Shown here: piece after piece, positions 31,035-41,076 of the stretch
Position numbering within the stretch: position 1 is the stretch's first letter
Layout of the letters: the number at the start of each line of letters is the position of its first letter
NCBI GenBank assembly: GCA_016717105.1
Contig: JADKGF010000058.1
Coordinates: 1 to 64,000 of the forward strand
Length of the DNA: 64,000 nucleotides
Direction: 5' to 3'
From: Saprospiraceae bacterium
Lineage (GTDB): Bacteria > Bacteroidota > Bacteroidia > Chitinophagales > Saprospiraceae
The notes under the pieces: generated by a model
Databases searched by the model: none
The model's input: the letters and a program-made list of their open reading frames with translations, nothing else
Told to the model about the DNA's origin: nothing
Made by a program: the position numbers and the translations under genes

Positions 31035-32410
31035 TTATCTCAACCAAGATATAACAATTTCTGGCATCAAACCAGATACTACAAGGAAGACAATCCCTGC
31101 TATAATAAATGCGCGATGTATCAGACTCAAACTAATCGTCGGAATGGTGTCGTCTCTTTGTCCAATAGAAGCAATTATTCTTAAATAATTATATGCAGCC
31201 AATACAGAAACCAATACTCCTACTACAGCAATCCATGTATAATCATACTTTATAGCTTCTACTAAAATAAAATATTTGGCAAAAAATCCAGCTAATGGTG
31301 GAATTCCCGCAAAGGACAACATACAAATGATCATTGCCACACCCAGAAGTTTGTTATGTGTCAATAATCCAGTCATGCCACTTATAGTATCAATATTCGT
31401 TTGCGTTTTTACTGTACTGTAAATGCTTAATGCGATAATGGCAGCAACACTATATACGGTAAGATTATAAATGACATAGACGTATGTTTCATGTTGGAGA
31501 ACCAAATACGCAATCAAAACAAAACCAGCATTGGCGATACCAGTGTAAGCCATTAATCTTTTGAAATTCTCCTGTTTTAATGATGCTAAATTTCCGAAGA
31601 CCATCGAAGCAATAGAAACCAATGTCAAAAGTAATACCCAATGCACTTTTGGCTGTAGGCCAATGAAGGATACAAATTTGATCAATGCACCAAAGATTGC
31701 CACCTTTACCACTGTTGATACAAATGCTGTCAAAACTGTAGGTGCACCATGATATACATCTGGAGCCCAAAAATGAAATGGAACGGCACCGATTTTGAAG
31801 ATAAATGCACAAATCACCAAAAACAACCCAGTAGTGAATAATGATGATTCGCCCATACTTTCTCTAGTTGAGGCAATAACACCCAAATCAAAGCTGCCGT
31901 ATGCGCCATAAATCAAGGTAATCCCTAATAGCATAAAACAAGTAGCAAATGAACCTAAGAGGTAATATTTTAGCCCTGCTTCATTGGATGCCAAGTTTTT
32001 CCTATTGCTAGCAGCTAAAATGTAGAGTGGAATTGATAGGATTTCAGTACCTAAAAATAACATGGTTAGGTTTTGGAATGATACCAATAATATGGCACCA
32101 ATGGATGAGAATACAAAAGGGCAAAAATATCGCTCAGGTGTTCGATATCTTCACTATAATAATATTGACACATCATAAAAACAAACATCAATATAAATAT
32201 TATGATGATGCTAAATTTTATAGCCAACTTGTCAAAAGTTAGCATATTATTGGAAATGTCGCTGTAATCTCCGTGATATCCTCCAGCTAAAATAAAAATC
32301 GAAGCAACACAAGAAACCAAAATTATAGGTAAAGCCCAATGCTTTTTCCTGAATATACCTGAGAACATGCTAATTAGACCAGTTATGGCAAGCAGGATGA
32401 TCGCGTTCAT
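31035..32410 (-). CDS. nuoN: NADH-quinone oxidoreductase subunit N, one frameshift
   Basis: An antiporter-like membrane subunit of complex I. Many transmembrane helices are visible, with proton-channel blocks GLFLVICAFIFKIGAVPFHF and WAPDVYHGAPTVLTAFVSTV. The first 110 residues lie in another frame (MNAIILLAITGLISMFSG...). Adding one base near 32116 joins them as SDIFALLLFSSIGAILLVSF. Restored length is about 458 residues, normal for NuoN. Its start overlaps the nuoM stop (TAATG). Last gene of the operon. Confidence 0.93.
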
Positions 32411-33854
32411 TATTGAATGTAATTTGAGTGAAGGATAGTTTGAATTGAAGCATCACACAACTTTGTAATCCAAGACGAATATACACCTGTGATAATGATG
32501 ACGAACACTAAACTTAAATACAGAAATTTATCTACATCGTTGATATCCAAATAGTTGGTTTTATTGTCCGTGCCGAGAATTACCCTTTTATATAAGTTGA
32601 GCATGTACACAGCACCTAAAATAACGCCTGATCCTGCTAATATAGCGCTTAATACATCATAGCTATATAAAGAATTCAAAATTAGAAATTCGCCTATGAA
32701 GCCATTAGTAAAAGGCACACCTATTGCACCAAAAAGTATTACTAAAAACGCTCCAGCAAAAAGCGGCATCTTTTGCCTTAATCCACCAAATGAAGCCATG
32801 TCATAACTACCATTCAGCTTATACAAACTATGTGCTACGAGAAACAAACCACAAGTATTAACTGCATGGGCGGCTATCTGAAGCATCACACCATGCAATC
32901 CATTTGAATTTAATGGAAAGAGTCCAGCGGCTATAATCCCCATGTGTGCCATAGAAACATAGGCAAACATTCGTTTTATATTGGTCTGAACCATAGCCAA
33001 CAATGATGCATAAAAGACGCCAAATGTAGCAGCTAGGACAACGTAGGAGCCATATTGATTGACTGCATCCGGCAAAATGGGTAAAACAAATTTGTAAATA
33101 CTATAAATTGCCATTTTTGACATCACGCCCGAAAGAATAATAGTCACTGAAGTTGGAGCGGCTTCATAAGTGTCAGCCTGCCAACCGTGAAGTGGGAAAA
33201 TTGGTGATTTGATCCCGAAAGCCACCATGAATGCTACGAAAAGCAACAATTGTGTAGGGATACCTATTTCTAATCCTTCAATGATAGACAAATCATAATT
33301 ACCGACTTCACCCATATTACCTAAGGTGATGATTGCGATCAACATTAGCAGACTTCCGAAAAGGGTAAAAAGAAAAAATCTAAGTGTGATGGGTTTTATC
33401 TTAGGACTTTCTCCCCAAAGCAATACGAGGAAATAAGCTGGAATCAGTGATAATTCCCAAAAGATATAATACAGAAACATATCCTCTGCCACGAAGACTC
33501 CAAGGATAAATGTTTGCATCAAGAGTAAAAGTGCATAAAATTGTCGTTGACCAGCTTTATTTTCACTCAAAGTAACGTACATACTCACCATGACAACTAC
33601 ATTGGTGATCAATGCCATAAGTAAACTGACGCCATCGCTACTCAAGTGGAATCTTGTTCCCATTGATGGAATCCAAGGCAAATCTATTCCAGTAATAGTA
33701 ATTGGATTTTGATAATACATGGCTATCATGATGCCGAAACTGCAACAGACACAACGGATGATACTACAGCAATAGTTTGTGTATATTTTCTGCTTAAAAT
33801 TAGCAATGCAGCCGCAGTAACAAATGGTATCAGTAATAAAATCAATATATTCAT
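32410..33854 (-). CDS. nuoM: NADH-quinone oxidoreductase subunit M, one frameshift
   Basis: Antiporter-like proton-pumping subunit with about 14 hydrophobic segments and family blocks FYIFWELSLIPAYFL, GIKSPIFPLHGWQADTYEAA and KRMFAYVSMAHMGIIAAGLF. The true start is the ATG at 33852-33854, which overlaps the nuoL stop (ATGA) and gives a hydrophobic MNILILLLIPFVTAAALLIL. About 40 codons later (near 33733) one base is missing, and the frame moves into the long open frame at MIAMYYQNPI. Restored length is about 481 residues, usual for NuoM. Confidence 0.94.
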
Positions 33855-35761
33855 AATGCAAAAAATATAAATATGGTTAAGATACCTAAAACGCCCAAAG
33901 CCATAGCAAATAAATAATAGCTGATAAATCCATTTTGTGTTTTCCTGATATTTTCAGAGACATAAAGTGAAAGTTGTCCAGTGCCATCAGTTATTCGCCT
34001 AACGACCTGATTTTCAAAAATGGAATTAAAAAATTGTGAAAGCTTCAAAAATGATTTTCCGATCACACTTTCATACAATTCATCCACATAAAATTTGTTC
34101 CTTATAAGATTGACAAAAGACCCATCTTTAGCATTACTTTCAATTAATGGAACATGCGCTTTGGACACATATTTTTGGTAGGTCATAAAAGCCACTAGCA
34201 GAATACTGCCCATTGAAACAGCCATAAGTATCCACTCTGTACTGTGGGGTAAATGGGATGGATGTATTGAAACGATCGGAGATATGAAATGCTCAAGCCA
34301 TTTGTTACCTAACAACAATTCAGGTGCATTGATCCAACCACCAAATACTGAGAGTATGCCCAAGATTAGTAAGGGTAGCAACATACTCCAAGGTGACTCA
34401 TGTATTTTATTTATTGTATCTTGAGACATTCGTTCCTTACCCCAAAACACCACGAAATACAATCTCAGCATATAGAAAACCGTTAGTAAGCCTGCAAAAA
34501 GTGCTGCAATCCACCAAATCGGACTTTGGATGTATGCCAAAGAGAGAATGTTGTCTTTGGAATAAAATCCAGAAAACGGAGGTAACGCAATTATAGCTAA
34601 CACACCAATTAAAAACAAGAGATGTGTGTAGTGCATATATTTTTTGAGATTACCCATGTTGCGAATATCTTGTTCGCCATGAAGCCCATGTATGACACTT
34701 CCTGCACCCAAAAACAATAGTGCTTTGAAAAATGCGTGGGTCAATAAGTGGAAAAAAGCTGCACCATATGCACCGAGTCCAAGGGCAAAAAACATCAAAC
34801 CTAGTTGTGAAATGGTAGAGTAAGCTAGGATCTTTTTGATGTCGTTTTGCTTGGTTGCTATGACACCGGCAAATATCGATGTGGTCAAACCAACGAAGGT
34901 TATTATTTCATTGGTCAAAGGTGCTAAAGCAAATAAGAAGTTTGAACGTACTATCAAGTAGATACCTGCGGTCACCATAGTCGCAGCGTGGATCAAAGCA
35001 CTTACGGGCGTTGGACCAGCCATCGCATCAGGCAACCAGGTGTAAAGTGGGATTTGAGCACTTTTACCAGTGGCGCCTATAAACAACAATAAAGTAATAA
35101 AAGTCAAGATTTCAGGACTTGACATGCTACCAGCTATGTTTTGTTCTAGGTCAGAAAAGATAAAAGTTCCAAATTGTTTGTAAAGCAAGAATAGGCCAAA
35201 TAGTAAAAATAAATCACCTATTCTGTTGATTATAAATGCTTTATTTGCTGCTTTATTGTTTTCGTGGTCTTTGTACCAAAAACCGATAAGTAAGTAAGAA
35301 CATAATCCTACGCCTTCCCATCCTGCAAACATCAATACAAAATTATTGGCCATGACAAGGATTAACATGAAGAAAATGAAGAGATTTAGGTAGGCAAAAA
35401 AGCGGCTAAATCCTTCGTCACCATGCATGTAGCCTGTGGAATATATATGTATTAAACTTCCTACACCAGTGATGAGCAACATCATGATAATTGATAATTG
35501 GTCTATCCTGAATTCGAAAGGAATATTGAGGTCATCTGTATTGATCCAATCAAATAAATGAACATTTATGGCAGGGCTGCTTTCATTCAATTGGAAGAAA
35601 AGTATCAGCGTCAAAAAAAATGATAAAATTATCCATAGAGAAGCTAATAAACCAGCTGATTTCTCCTTTAAATATTGGCCATAAAGAAGATATCCCGCAA
35701 ACCCAATCAAGGGTAGAGTAGGGACCATCATGGCAATTAATTGTGCAGAATTGAGATTCAA
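33851..35761 (-). CDS. nuoL: NADH-quinone oxidoreductase subunit L
   Basis: The largest antiporter-like subunit, 636 residues, frame intact. Typical blocks are FAGWEGVGLCSYLLIGFWY, KAFIINRIGDLFLLFGLFLL, TWLPDAMAGPTPVSALIHAA and DIKKILAYSTISQLGLMFFA. The C-terminal section (NKFYVDELYESVIGKS) matches the amphipathic lateral-helix region and terminal helix of NuoL. The ATG start lies 20 bases after the nuoK stop. Confidence 0.97.
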   Translation of the reverse strand: MNLNSAQLIAMMVPTLPLIGFAGYLLYGQYLKEKSAGLLASLWIILSFFLTLILFFQLNESSPAINVHLFDWINTDDLNIPFEFRIDQLSIIMMLLITGVGSLIHIYSTGYMHGDEGFSRFFAYLNLFIFFMLILVMANNFVLMFAGWEGVGLCSYLLIGFWYKDHENNKAANKAFIINRIGDLFLLFGLFLLYKQFGTFIFSDLEQNIAGSMSSPEILTFITLLLFIGATGKSAQIPLYTWLPDAMAGPTPVSALIHAATMVTAGIYLIVRSNFLFALAPLTNEIITFVGLTTSIFAGVIATKQNDIKKILAYSTISQLGLMFFALGLGAYGAAFFHLLTHAFFKALLFLGAGSVIHGLHGEQDIRNMGNLKKYMHYTHLLFLIGVLAIIALPPFSGFYSKDNILSLAYIQSPIWWIAALFAGLLTVFYMLRLYFVVFWGKERMSQDTINKIHESPWSMLLPLLILGILSVFGGWINAPELLLGNKWLEHFISPIVSIHPSHLPHSTEWILMAVSMGSILLVAFMTYQKYVSKAHVPLIESNAKDGSFVNLIRNKFYVDELYESVIGKSFLKLSQFFNSIFENQVVRRITDGTGQLSLYVSENIRKTQNGFISYYLFAMALGVLGILTIFIFFAL

Positions 35762-35780
35762 AATTTAATATTTTTAGGTA

Positions 35781-36119
35781 TTACCACTTTAGATTATTGA
35801 GTGCATTGATATCCACTGTTTGCACATTCCGATAGATCATAACCAACATAGCCAATCCGACGGCTACTTCAGCTGCTGCAACTACCATGATGAAAAACAC
35901 AAAAGCCTGTGCATTGGGATCATTATAATATACTGAAAAAGCAACGGCCAACAAATTGATAGAATTCAACATGAGTTCGATGCTCAAAAATACGTTGATC
36001 ATATTCCTTCTAAGCAAAACGCCAGTAAGTCCGATACAAAACAATACGATACAAAGAAATACATAATGCTCTAATGGGACTAACCTTAGCTGATCCTGCA
36101 ATTGGGTTACATCATTCAT
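35781..36119 (-). CDS. nuoK: NADH-quinone oxidoreductase subunit K
   Basis: A small membrane subunit with three transmembrane helices, about 112 residues. The conserved FLSIELMLNSINLLAVAF contains the membrane glutamate used in proton transfer. I start it at MNDVTQLQDQL (36119) because the family begins shortly before the first helix; the open frame extends ten more codons inside nuoJ. Overlaps the nuoJ 3' end by eight bases. Confidence 0.95.
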   Translation of the reverse strand: MNDVTQLQDQLRLVPLEHYVFLCIVLFCIGLTGVLLRRNMINVFLSIELMLNSINLLAVAFSVYYNDPNAQAFVFFIMVVAAAEVAVGLAMLVMIYRNVQTVDINALNNLKW

Positions 36120-36615
36120 CTTTTTGTTCTTTTTTATTGAAAATAACAATACCTACCATCGAAGAAAGAAATAATACGCTCGAAACTTCAAATGGGATTA
36201 AAAACTCATTAAAAAGTACTTTTCCGAGTGTAGAAGCCAAGCCAATATCTTGATTTACGATAGCTGGGTTTTGTCCGAAATTGGTCGCCCAAAGTGCTGT
36301 AACTAATACAAAACATAGGCTGGAGCCAGTTAAAACGGCTATACCCATGACCAATTTACTTTTGCGAATTGTGATCGGTGTGCTCATATTGAGAAACATA
36401 ATGACATAAAGGAAAAGCACCATGATGGCACCAGCATACACGATGATATGCACGATAGCTAAAAATTGGGCATTCAGCATCACATACAAACCTGCCACTG
36501 AAAAGAAACATATCAACAAGAAAAGTACACTGTACATCGCATTCTTATGAAAGATCATAAGGATACTGCTTATAATGCAAATGGCTGATAATAAATAAAA
36601 AAGTATGGCTGTCAT
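36112..36615 (-). CDS. nuoJ: NADH-quinone oxidoreductase subunit J
   Basis: A 167-residue membrane subunit with five hydrophobic segments. The family block AQFLAIVHIIVYAGAIMVLF (pi-bulge helix region) is clear, followed by LFLYVIMFLNM. The charged C-terminus (NKKEQKDE) ends inside nuoK. Normal length. Confidence 0.95.
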   Translation of the reverse strand: MTAILFYLLSAICIISSILMIFHKNAMYSVLFLLICFFSVAGLYVMLNAQFLAIVHIIVYAGAIMVLFLYVIMFLNMSTPITIRKSKLVMGIAVLTGSSLCFVLVTALWATNFGQNPAIVNQDIGLASTLGKVLFNEFLIPFEVSSVLFLSSMVGIVIFNKKEQKDE

Positions 36616-36633
36616 TTTGACTTTTAATTTTAA

Positions 36634-37182
36634 TTAAACTGCTCCTTGTCTTATGCCGTTTCGTCTATCACTCACATCGATCCTGCCTTTTGTTTCTGTA
36701 TCTTCCACCATCATATCTTTTGTAAAAATAAATTGGTTTCGATCATAATTAGATTCAGCAACGATCTCTGTCAAATAAATGGCGTCTTTCGGGCAAGATT
36801 CCTCACACAATCCACAGAATATACACCTCAACATATTTATATTATATTCGGCTGCATATTTCTCTTCTCGGTATAGAGATTCTTCACCTTTTTTTCTTTC
36901 TGCAGCTACAATGGTAATGGCTTCTGCTGGACAAGCTACAGCACACAATCCACAAGCTGTACAATTTTCTCGACCTTGTTCATCTTTTTTGAGGACATGT
37001 TTTCCTCTGTAAATTTTGGAGTGGATTTTCTGCTGCTCAGGATATTGGATTGTGGCCTTTTTTTTGAAAAAGTGATAGATTGTAATCCGCAGACCAGCTA
37101 AAATCGCAGGGATGTACAGCCTTTCAGATAAGGTCATCTTTTTATTGGAAACAAGTTTACTTCTGTTTGTAAGTGATTGCAT
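36634..37182 (-). CDS. nuoI: NADH-quinone oxidoreductase subunit I (2x[4Fe-4S])
   Basis: A peripheral-arm subunit carrying clusters N6a and N6b: CTACGLCAVACPAEAI and CIFCGLCEESCPKDAI. 182 residues, with an N-terminal amphipathic stretch near the membrane (LAGLRITIYHFFKKK). The start lies three bases after the nuoH stop. Electrons pass through it toward NuoB. Confidence 0.96.
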   Translation of the reverse strand: MQSLTNRSKLVSNKKMTLSERLYIPAILAGLRITIYHFFKKKATIQYPEQQKIHSKIYRGKHVLKKDEQGRENCTACGLCAVACPAEAITIVAAERKKGEESLYREEKYAAEYNINMLRCIFCGLCEESCPKDAIYLTEIVAESNYDRNQFIFTKDMMVEDTETKGRIDVSDRRNGIRQGAV

Positions 37183-37185
37183 GCC

Positions 37186-38220
37186 CTATTGATTTAACAA
37201 AATTATGGTACCTGTGATCAACATATTTATTATCGAAAGTGGTAGAAGTATTTTCCAACCTAAATTCATTAATTGGTCAAACCTAAATCTTGGTATCGTC
37301 CATCGAACCCAGAAAAAGAAAAATATGAAAAAGAGTATTTTTGTCATTAGCACCAAAAAGCAAATAAATGCAAATAATATTTCGCCTGTATTTTGCTGAA
37401 CAATATCCATGAATGGAAAATTATAGCCGCCAAAGTACAAACAACTGATAACTGCAGATGACAAAAACATATTTATATACTCTGCAAAAAGGTAAAATCC
37501 AAGTTTCATACTTGAATATTCTGTATGGTATCCGCCGATCAACTCCGTCTCACTCTCAGGAAGATCGAAAGGCGTACGGTTTGTCTCAGCAAATGCGCAA
37601 ATCAAAAATATCAAAAAACCAAGTGGTTGTAAGACCACATTCCAAGCCATGCCGTGCCATCCGCTTTGTCCTGTGACCATATTGCCCAAACTCAGTGATC
37701 CTGTTGTCATGATCACGGCAATGATACTCATACCCATAGCAAGTTCGTAACTGATCATCTGCGTGGATGCTCTTACAGCTCCTAGTAATGCGAATTTATT
37801 ATTCGATGCCCAACCACCGATCATGATGCCATATACACCAATGCTCACTACACCCATGATATATAATATTCCAATATTTATATCCGCAACCTGTAGATGT
37901 ACTTTAGTGCCTGCTATCGTAATGTCTGGTCCCCAAGGTATAACTGCACTGGCCATAAGTGCTGTGACCATACTTATCGCAGGACCGAGTATGAACAATA
38001 ACTTATTGGAACTGGCTGGCAAGATTTCTTCCTTCATGATCATCTTTACACCATCAGCCAATGGCTGCAATAACCCAAATGGGCCAGCACGATTTGGCCC
38101 GATTCTGTCTTGCATAAAAGCGGCAACCTTTCTTTCGGAAAATGTACTATAAGCCGCTATCGTGATGGATAGTAAAAAAAGTGCTAAGACCAAAAATATT
38201 TTAAAAATGATAATTTCCAT
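37186..38220 (-). CDS. nuoH: NADH-quinone oxidoreductase subunit H
   Basis: The membrane subunit at the quinone site and heel of complex I; 344 residues with eight or nine helices. Signature blocks are FSERKVAAFMQDRIGPNRAG near the N-terminus and CAFAETNRTPFDLPESETEL before GGYHTEYSSMKLGFYLFAEY. Frame intact. The start lies three bases after the nuoG stop. Confidence 0.97.
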   Translation of the reverse strand: MEIIIFKIFLVLALFLLSITIAAYSTFSERKVAAFMQDRIGPNRAGPFGLLQPLADGVKMIMKEEILPASSNKLLFILGPAISMVTALMASAVIPWGPDITIAGTKVHLQVADINIGILYIMGVVSIGVYGIMIGGWASNNKFALLGAVRASTQMISYELAMGMSIIAVIMTTGSLSLGNMVTGQSGWHGMAWNVVLQPLGFLIFLICAFAETNRTPFDLPESETELIGGYHTEYSSMKLGFYLFAEYINMFLSSAVISCLYFGGYNFPFMDIVQQNTGEILFAFICFLVLMTKILFFIFFFFWVRWTIPRFRFDQLMNLGWKILLPLSIINMLITGTIILLNQ

Positions 38221-38223
38221 GTA

Positions 38224-39189
38224 TTATTTTTGAGTGCTATCTTTATCTGATTCTATCAATTTTTGGATGACCGGCAACTCGATCTTAGGATGATTTTGTG
38301 ATATAACTGAATGACTATCAACAGAGACAGGGCCTTCGATTTGCCAGTCTTTTGTTTCTTTTTTGTCGAATCTACACTCGTTACATATAAAATCTTCTAC
38401 TTCATTCCATCTGTTTTTTCGACCTGTCACACGCAAGACTTCTTCGCCTTGATACCATAAGGTAACTTTTCCTGAGCAAGTAGGACAATTTCTATGTGCA
38501 TTCACAGGTTTTGTAAACCAAACCCTAGATTTGAATCTGAAAGTCTTATCAGTCAATGCTCCGACTGGACATACATCGATCATATTTCCAGAAAATTCGT
38601 TATCGACCGCTTGCTCTATAAAGGTAGAAATTTCTGAAACTTCGCCTCTGTTGAGAACGCCGTGCACTCTTTCGGGTGTCAATTGTTCGGCGACTTGTGT
38701 ACAACGGTAACACAGAATGCATCGATTCATGTGCAATTGTATTTTATCGCCTATATCTTTTCTTTCAAATTCTCTTCTTTTGAATTCATACCTGCTTTTC
38801 GCTAAGCCATGTTCGTAAGATAAATCTTGAAGTTTACATTCTCCAGCTTGGTCGCATACAGGGCAATCCAATGGATGATTGATCAATAAAAACTCCGTTA
38901 CACCTTTTCTGGCATCAGTTACTTCAGGCGAAGTAGTATTTCTAACTTCCATACCATCCATTACTGTGGTACGACAACTGGCCACAAGCTTTGGCATTGG
39001 CCTTGGATCTTTCTCAGAACCTTTTGTCACCTTGACCAGACAAGTTCGGCATTTGCCACCACTGCCTTCTAACTTACTGTAATAACACATAGCCGGTGGG
39101 ACATTTTCGCCAATCATCCGAGCTGCCTGAAGGATCGTGGTTCCTGCTGGTACTTCTATGCTTATATCATCAATGGTTACTTTTGGCAT
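38224..39189 (-). CDS. nuoG: NADH-quinone oxidoreductase subunit G, short form
   Basis: 321 residues with the N-terminal 2Fe-2S ferredoxin domain (AMCYYSKLEGSGGKCRTCLV), the His-Cys 4Fe-4S domain (NHPLDCPVCDQAGECKLQDL) and further cluster ligands (CILCYRCTQVAE, DVCPVGALTDKTF). It stops after an extra Cys block (CPTCSG, CNEC) and lacks the large molybdopterin-oxidoreductase-like domain of longer NuoG proteins. A short NuoG is, to my knowledge, usual in Bacteroidota complex I, so this is not read as a truncation. Confidence 0.93.
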   Translation of the reverse strand: MPKVTIDDISIEVPAGTTILQAARMIGENVPPAMCYYSKLEGSGGKCRTCLVKVTKGSEKDPRPMPKLVASCRTTVMDGMEVRNTTSPEVTDARKGVTEFLLINHPLDCPVCDQAGECKLQDLSYEHGLAKSRYEFKRREFERKDIGDKIQLHMNRCILCYRCTQVAEQLTPERVHGVLNRGEVSEISTFIEQAVDNEFSGNMIDVCPVGALTDKTFRFKSRVWFTKPVNAHRNCPTCSGKVTLWYQGEEVLRVTGRKNRWNEVEDFICNECRFDKKETKDWQIEGPVSVDSHSVISQNHPKIELPVIQKLIESDKDSTQK

Positions 39190-39210
39190 TAGATTGAATT
39201 TGTCAATATT

Positions 39211-40552
39211 TTAGTTTACTAAGGTTTTCATCTCTGGTTGATATACGTGGTCTGCATCCATGACACGATGTGGATACTTGACATGATATTCGAATTCATG
39301 TCTGAAGTGTCTAATCGCAGCGGCTACTGGCCAAGCAGCTGCATCACCTAATGGGCAAATAGTATTGCCTTCAATGCGTCGCTGTATGTCCCACAATAAA
39401 TCGATGTCATCCGAATTGCCATGTCCATATTCTATATTGTGTAAAACTCGTTCCATCCAACCGGTTCCTTCACGACATGGACTACATTGACCACATGATT
39501 CATGGTGATAAAATCTAGCAAAGTTCCAAGTATTCCTTACAATACATTGTTTCTCATCATAAACGATAAATCCACCCGAACCCAACATACTTCCAGTTTG
39601 AAATCCACCTTCACTCAGGCTTTCATACGTCATAAGTCTAGGCTCACCTGTACTTTCTTTAAATAATAAATGCTTCGGCAAGATAGGAACAGATGATCCA
39701 CCAGGCACGCATGCTTTGATGTCGTTACTGTCTTTGATACCGCCACAGTATTCGTCTGAATAGATAAATTCTTCTACTGAAACGCCCATAACAATTTCGT
39801 AAACACCAGGTTTATTGATGTTGCCTGATGCAGAGATGAGTTTGGTACCTGTAGATCGACCGATACCGATTTTTGCATATTCAGCGCCACCCATTTTCAA
39901 TATTGGAACTACCGCAGCAATGGTTTCTACATTATTGACAATAGTTGGGCAATCCCACAAACCAGACACAGCTGGAAATGGTGGTTTTATACGAGGATTC
40001 CCTCTTTTACCTTCTAAGGATTCGATCAAAGCTGTCTCTTCACCACAAATATAAGCGCCTGCTCCTGGATGAACATATAGATCCAGATTATAGCCAGTAC
40101 CTTTTATGTTTTTACCTAAAAATCCTTTGCTATAAGCTTCTTGGATTGCTTTTTCTAGGATACGAAGTATAAACATGTATTCACCACGAATATAAATGTA
40201 TGCCGTCTCGCATCCCAAAGCATAACTAGATAAAATCATACCTTCTATCAGGAGATGCGGATTTTTTTCCATCAATAACCTATCTTTGAAGGTGCCAGGC
40301 TCACTTTCATCTGCGTTACAAAGTAAATATCTTGGTTTGTCGGTGGATTTGTCCAAAAATGACCATTTTAATCCTGAAGGGAATCCAGCGCCACCTCGTC
40401 CTCTCAAACCTGAAGTTTTGACTTCTTCTGTTACTTCATCTGGGGACTTCTTGCCTAAAATATTTTCCAAGGGTATTGTATCCACCGTATTTAAGATATC
40501 CATCTATGGATTTTAAATCTGGTTTATCGATATTTTCCAATAATAATTTCAT
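39211..40552 (-). CDS. nuoF: NADH-quinone oxidoreductase subunit F, one frameshift
   Basis: The NADH-oxidising subunit with FMN and the N3 4Fe-4S cluster. FMN/NADH motifs are GRGGAGFPSGLKWSF and CNADESEPGTFKDR; GAGAYICGEETALIESLEG follows, and the cluster ligands are ESCGQCSPCREG plus a late Cys (NTICPLGDAAAW). The gene starts at ATG 40550-40552 (MKLLLENIDKPDLKSIDGYL). An extra T on the plus strand at about 40463-40466 throws the first 30 codons out of frame; removing it gives GGYNTLGNILGKKSPDEV. Restored length is about 446 residues. Confidence 0.94.
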
Positions 40553-40563
40553 GCTCAAGCTGA

Positions 40564-41053
40564 TTAAATTTTAGTGGAAAAATGGTGAATGATTTCATCT
40601 ATTTTTTCGACGGTAAGATTTTCAAAATATTCCTCACCGATCTGAAACATAGGTGCGTATCCACAAGCTCCAAGACACTCCACAGTTTTTTAGGGTAAAT
40701 AGCCCATCTTTTGTGGTTTCACCTACTTTTATTCCCAACTTGTCTGAAATGTAAGATATTATTTTATCAGCACCACAGATCATACAAGGCCCTGTATGGC
40801 ATACTTCTATTACATATTTACCTACTTGTTCTGTATGATACATCGAGTAAAATGTGGCTACTTCATAGACTTCTATCGGTTTTATTGATAAGATCTCTGC
40901 GACTTTATCCATGACAGGTACAGATAGCCAACCACATTCTTTTTGCACAACATGCAGTACTGGCAACAAGGCAGATTTTTTTCTATTGGGTGGATAATGG
41001 GTTATCAACCTATCGATTTCTGCCATTGAATCTTGTGAAAAAATTAAACTCAT
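40564..41053 (-). CDS. nuoE: NADH-quinone oxidoreductase subunit E, one frameshift
   Basis: A thioredoxin-like 2Fe-2S subunit (cluster N1a). The first two ligands are in EVCHTGPCMICG. The second pair appears only in the shifted frame as VECLGACGYAPMFQI. An extra base in the T-run at 40686-40691 causes a premature end; corrected, the protein finishes with YFENLTVEKIDEIIHHFSTK and stops at 40564-40566. I use ATG 41053 (MSLIFSQDSMAEI), since the upstream TTG start only adds six residues. About 163 residues restored. Confidence 0.92.
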
Positions 41054-41076
41054 TTCTGTTTTTCTTATCAAAAAAT

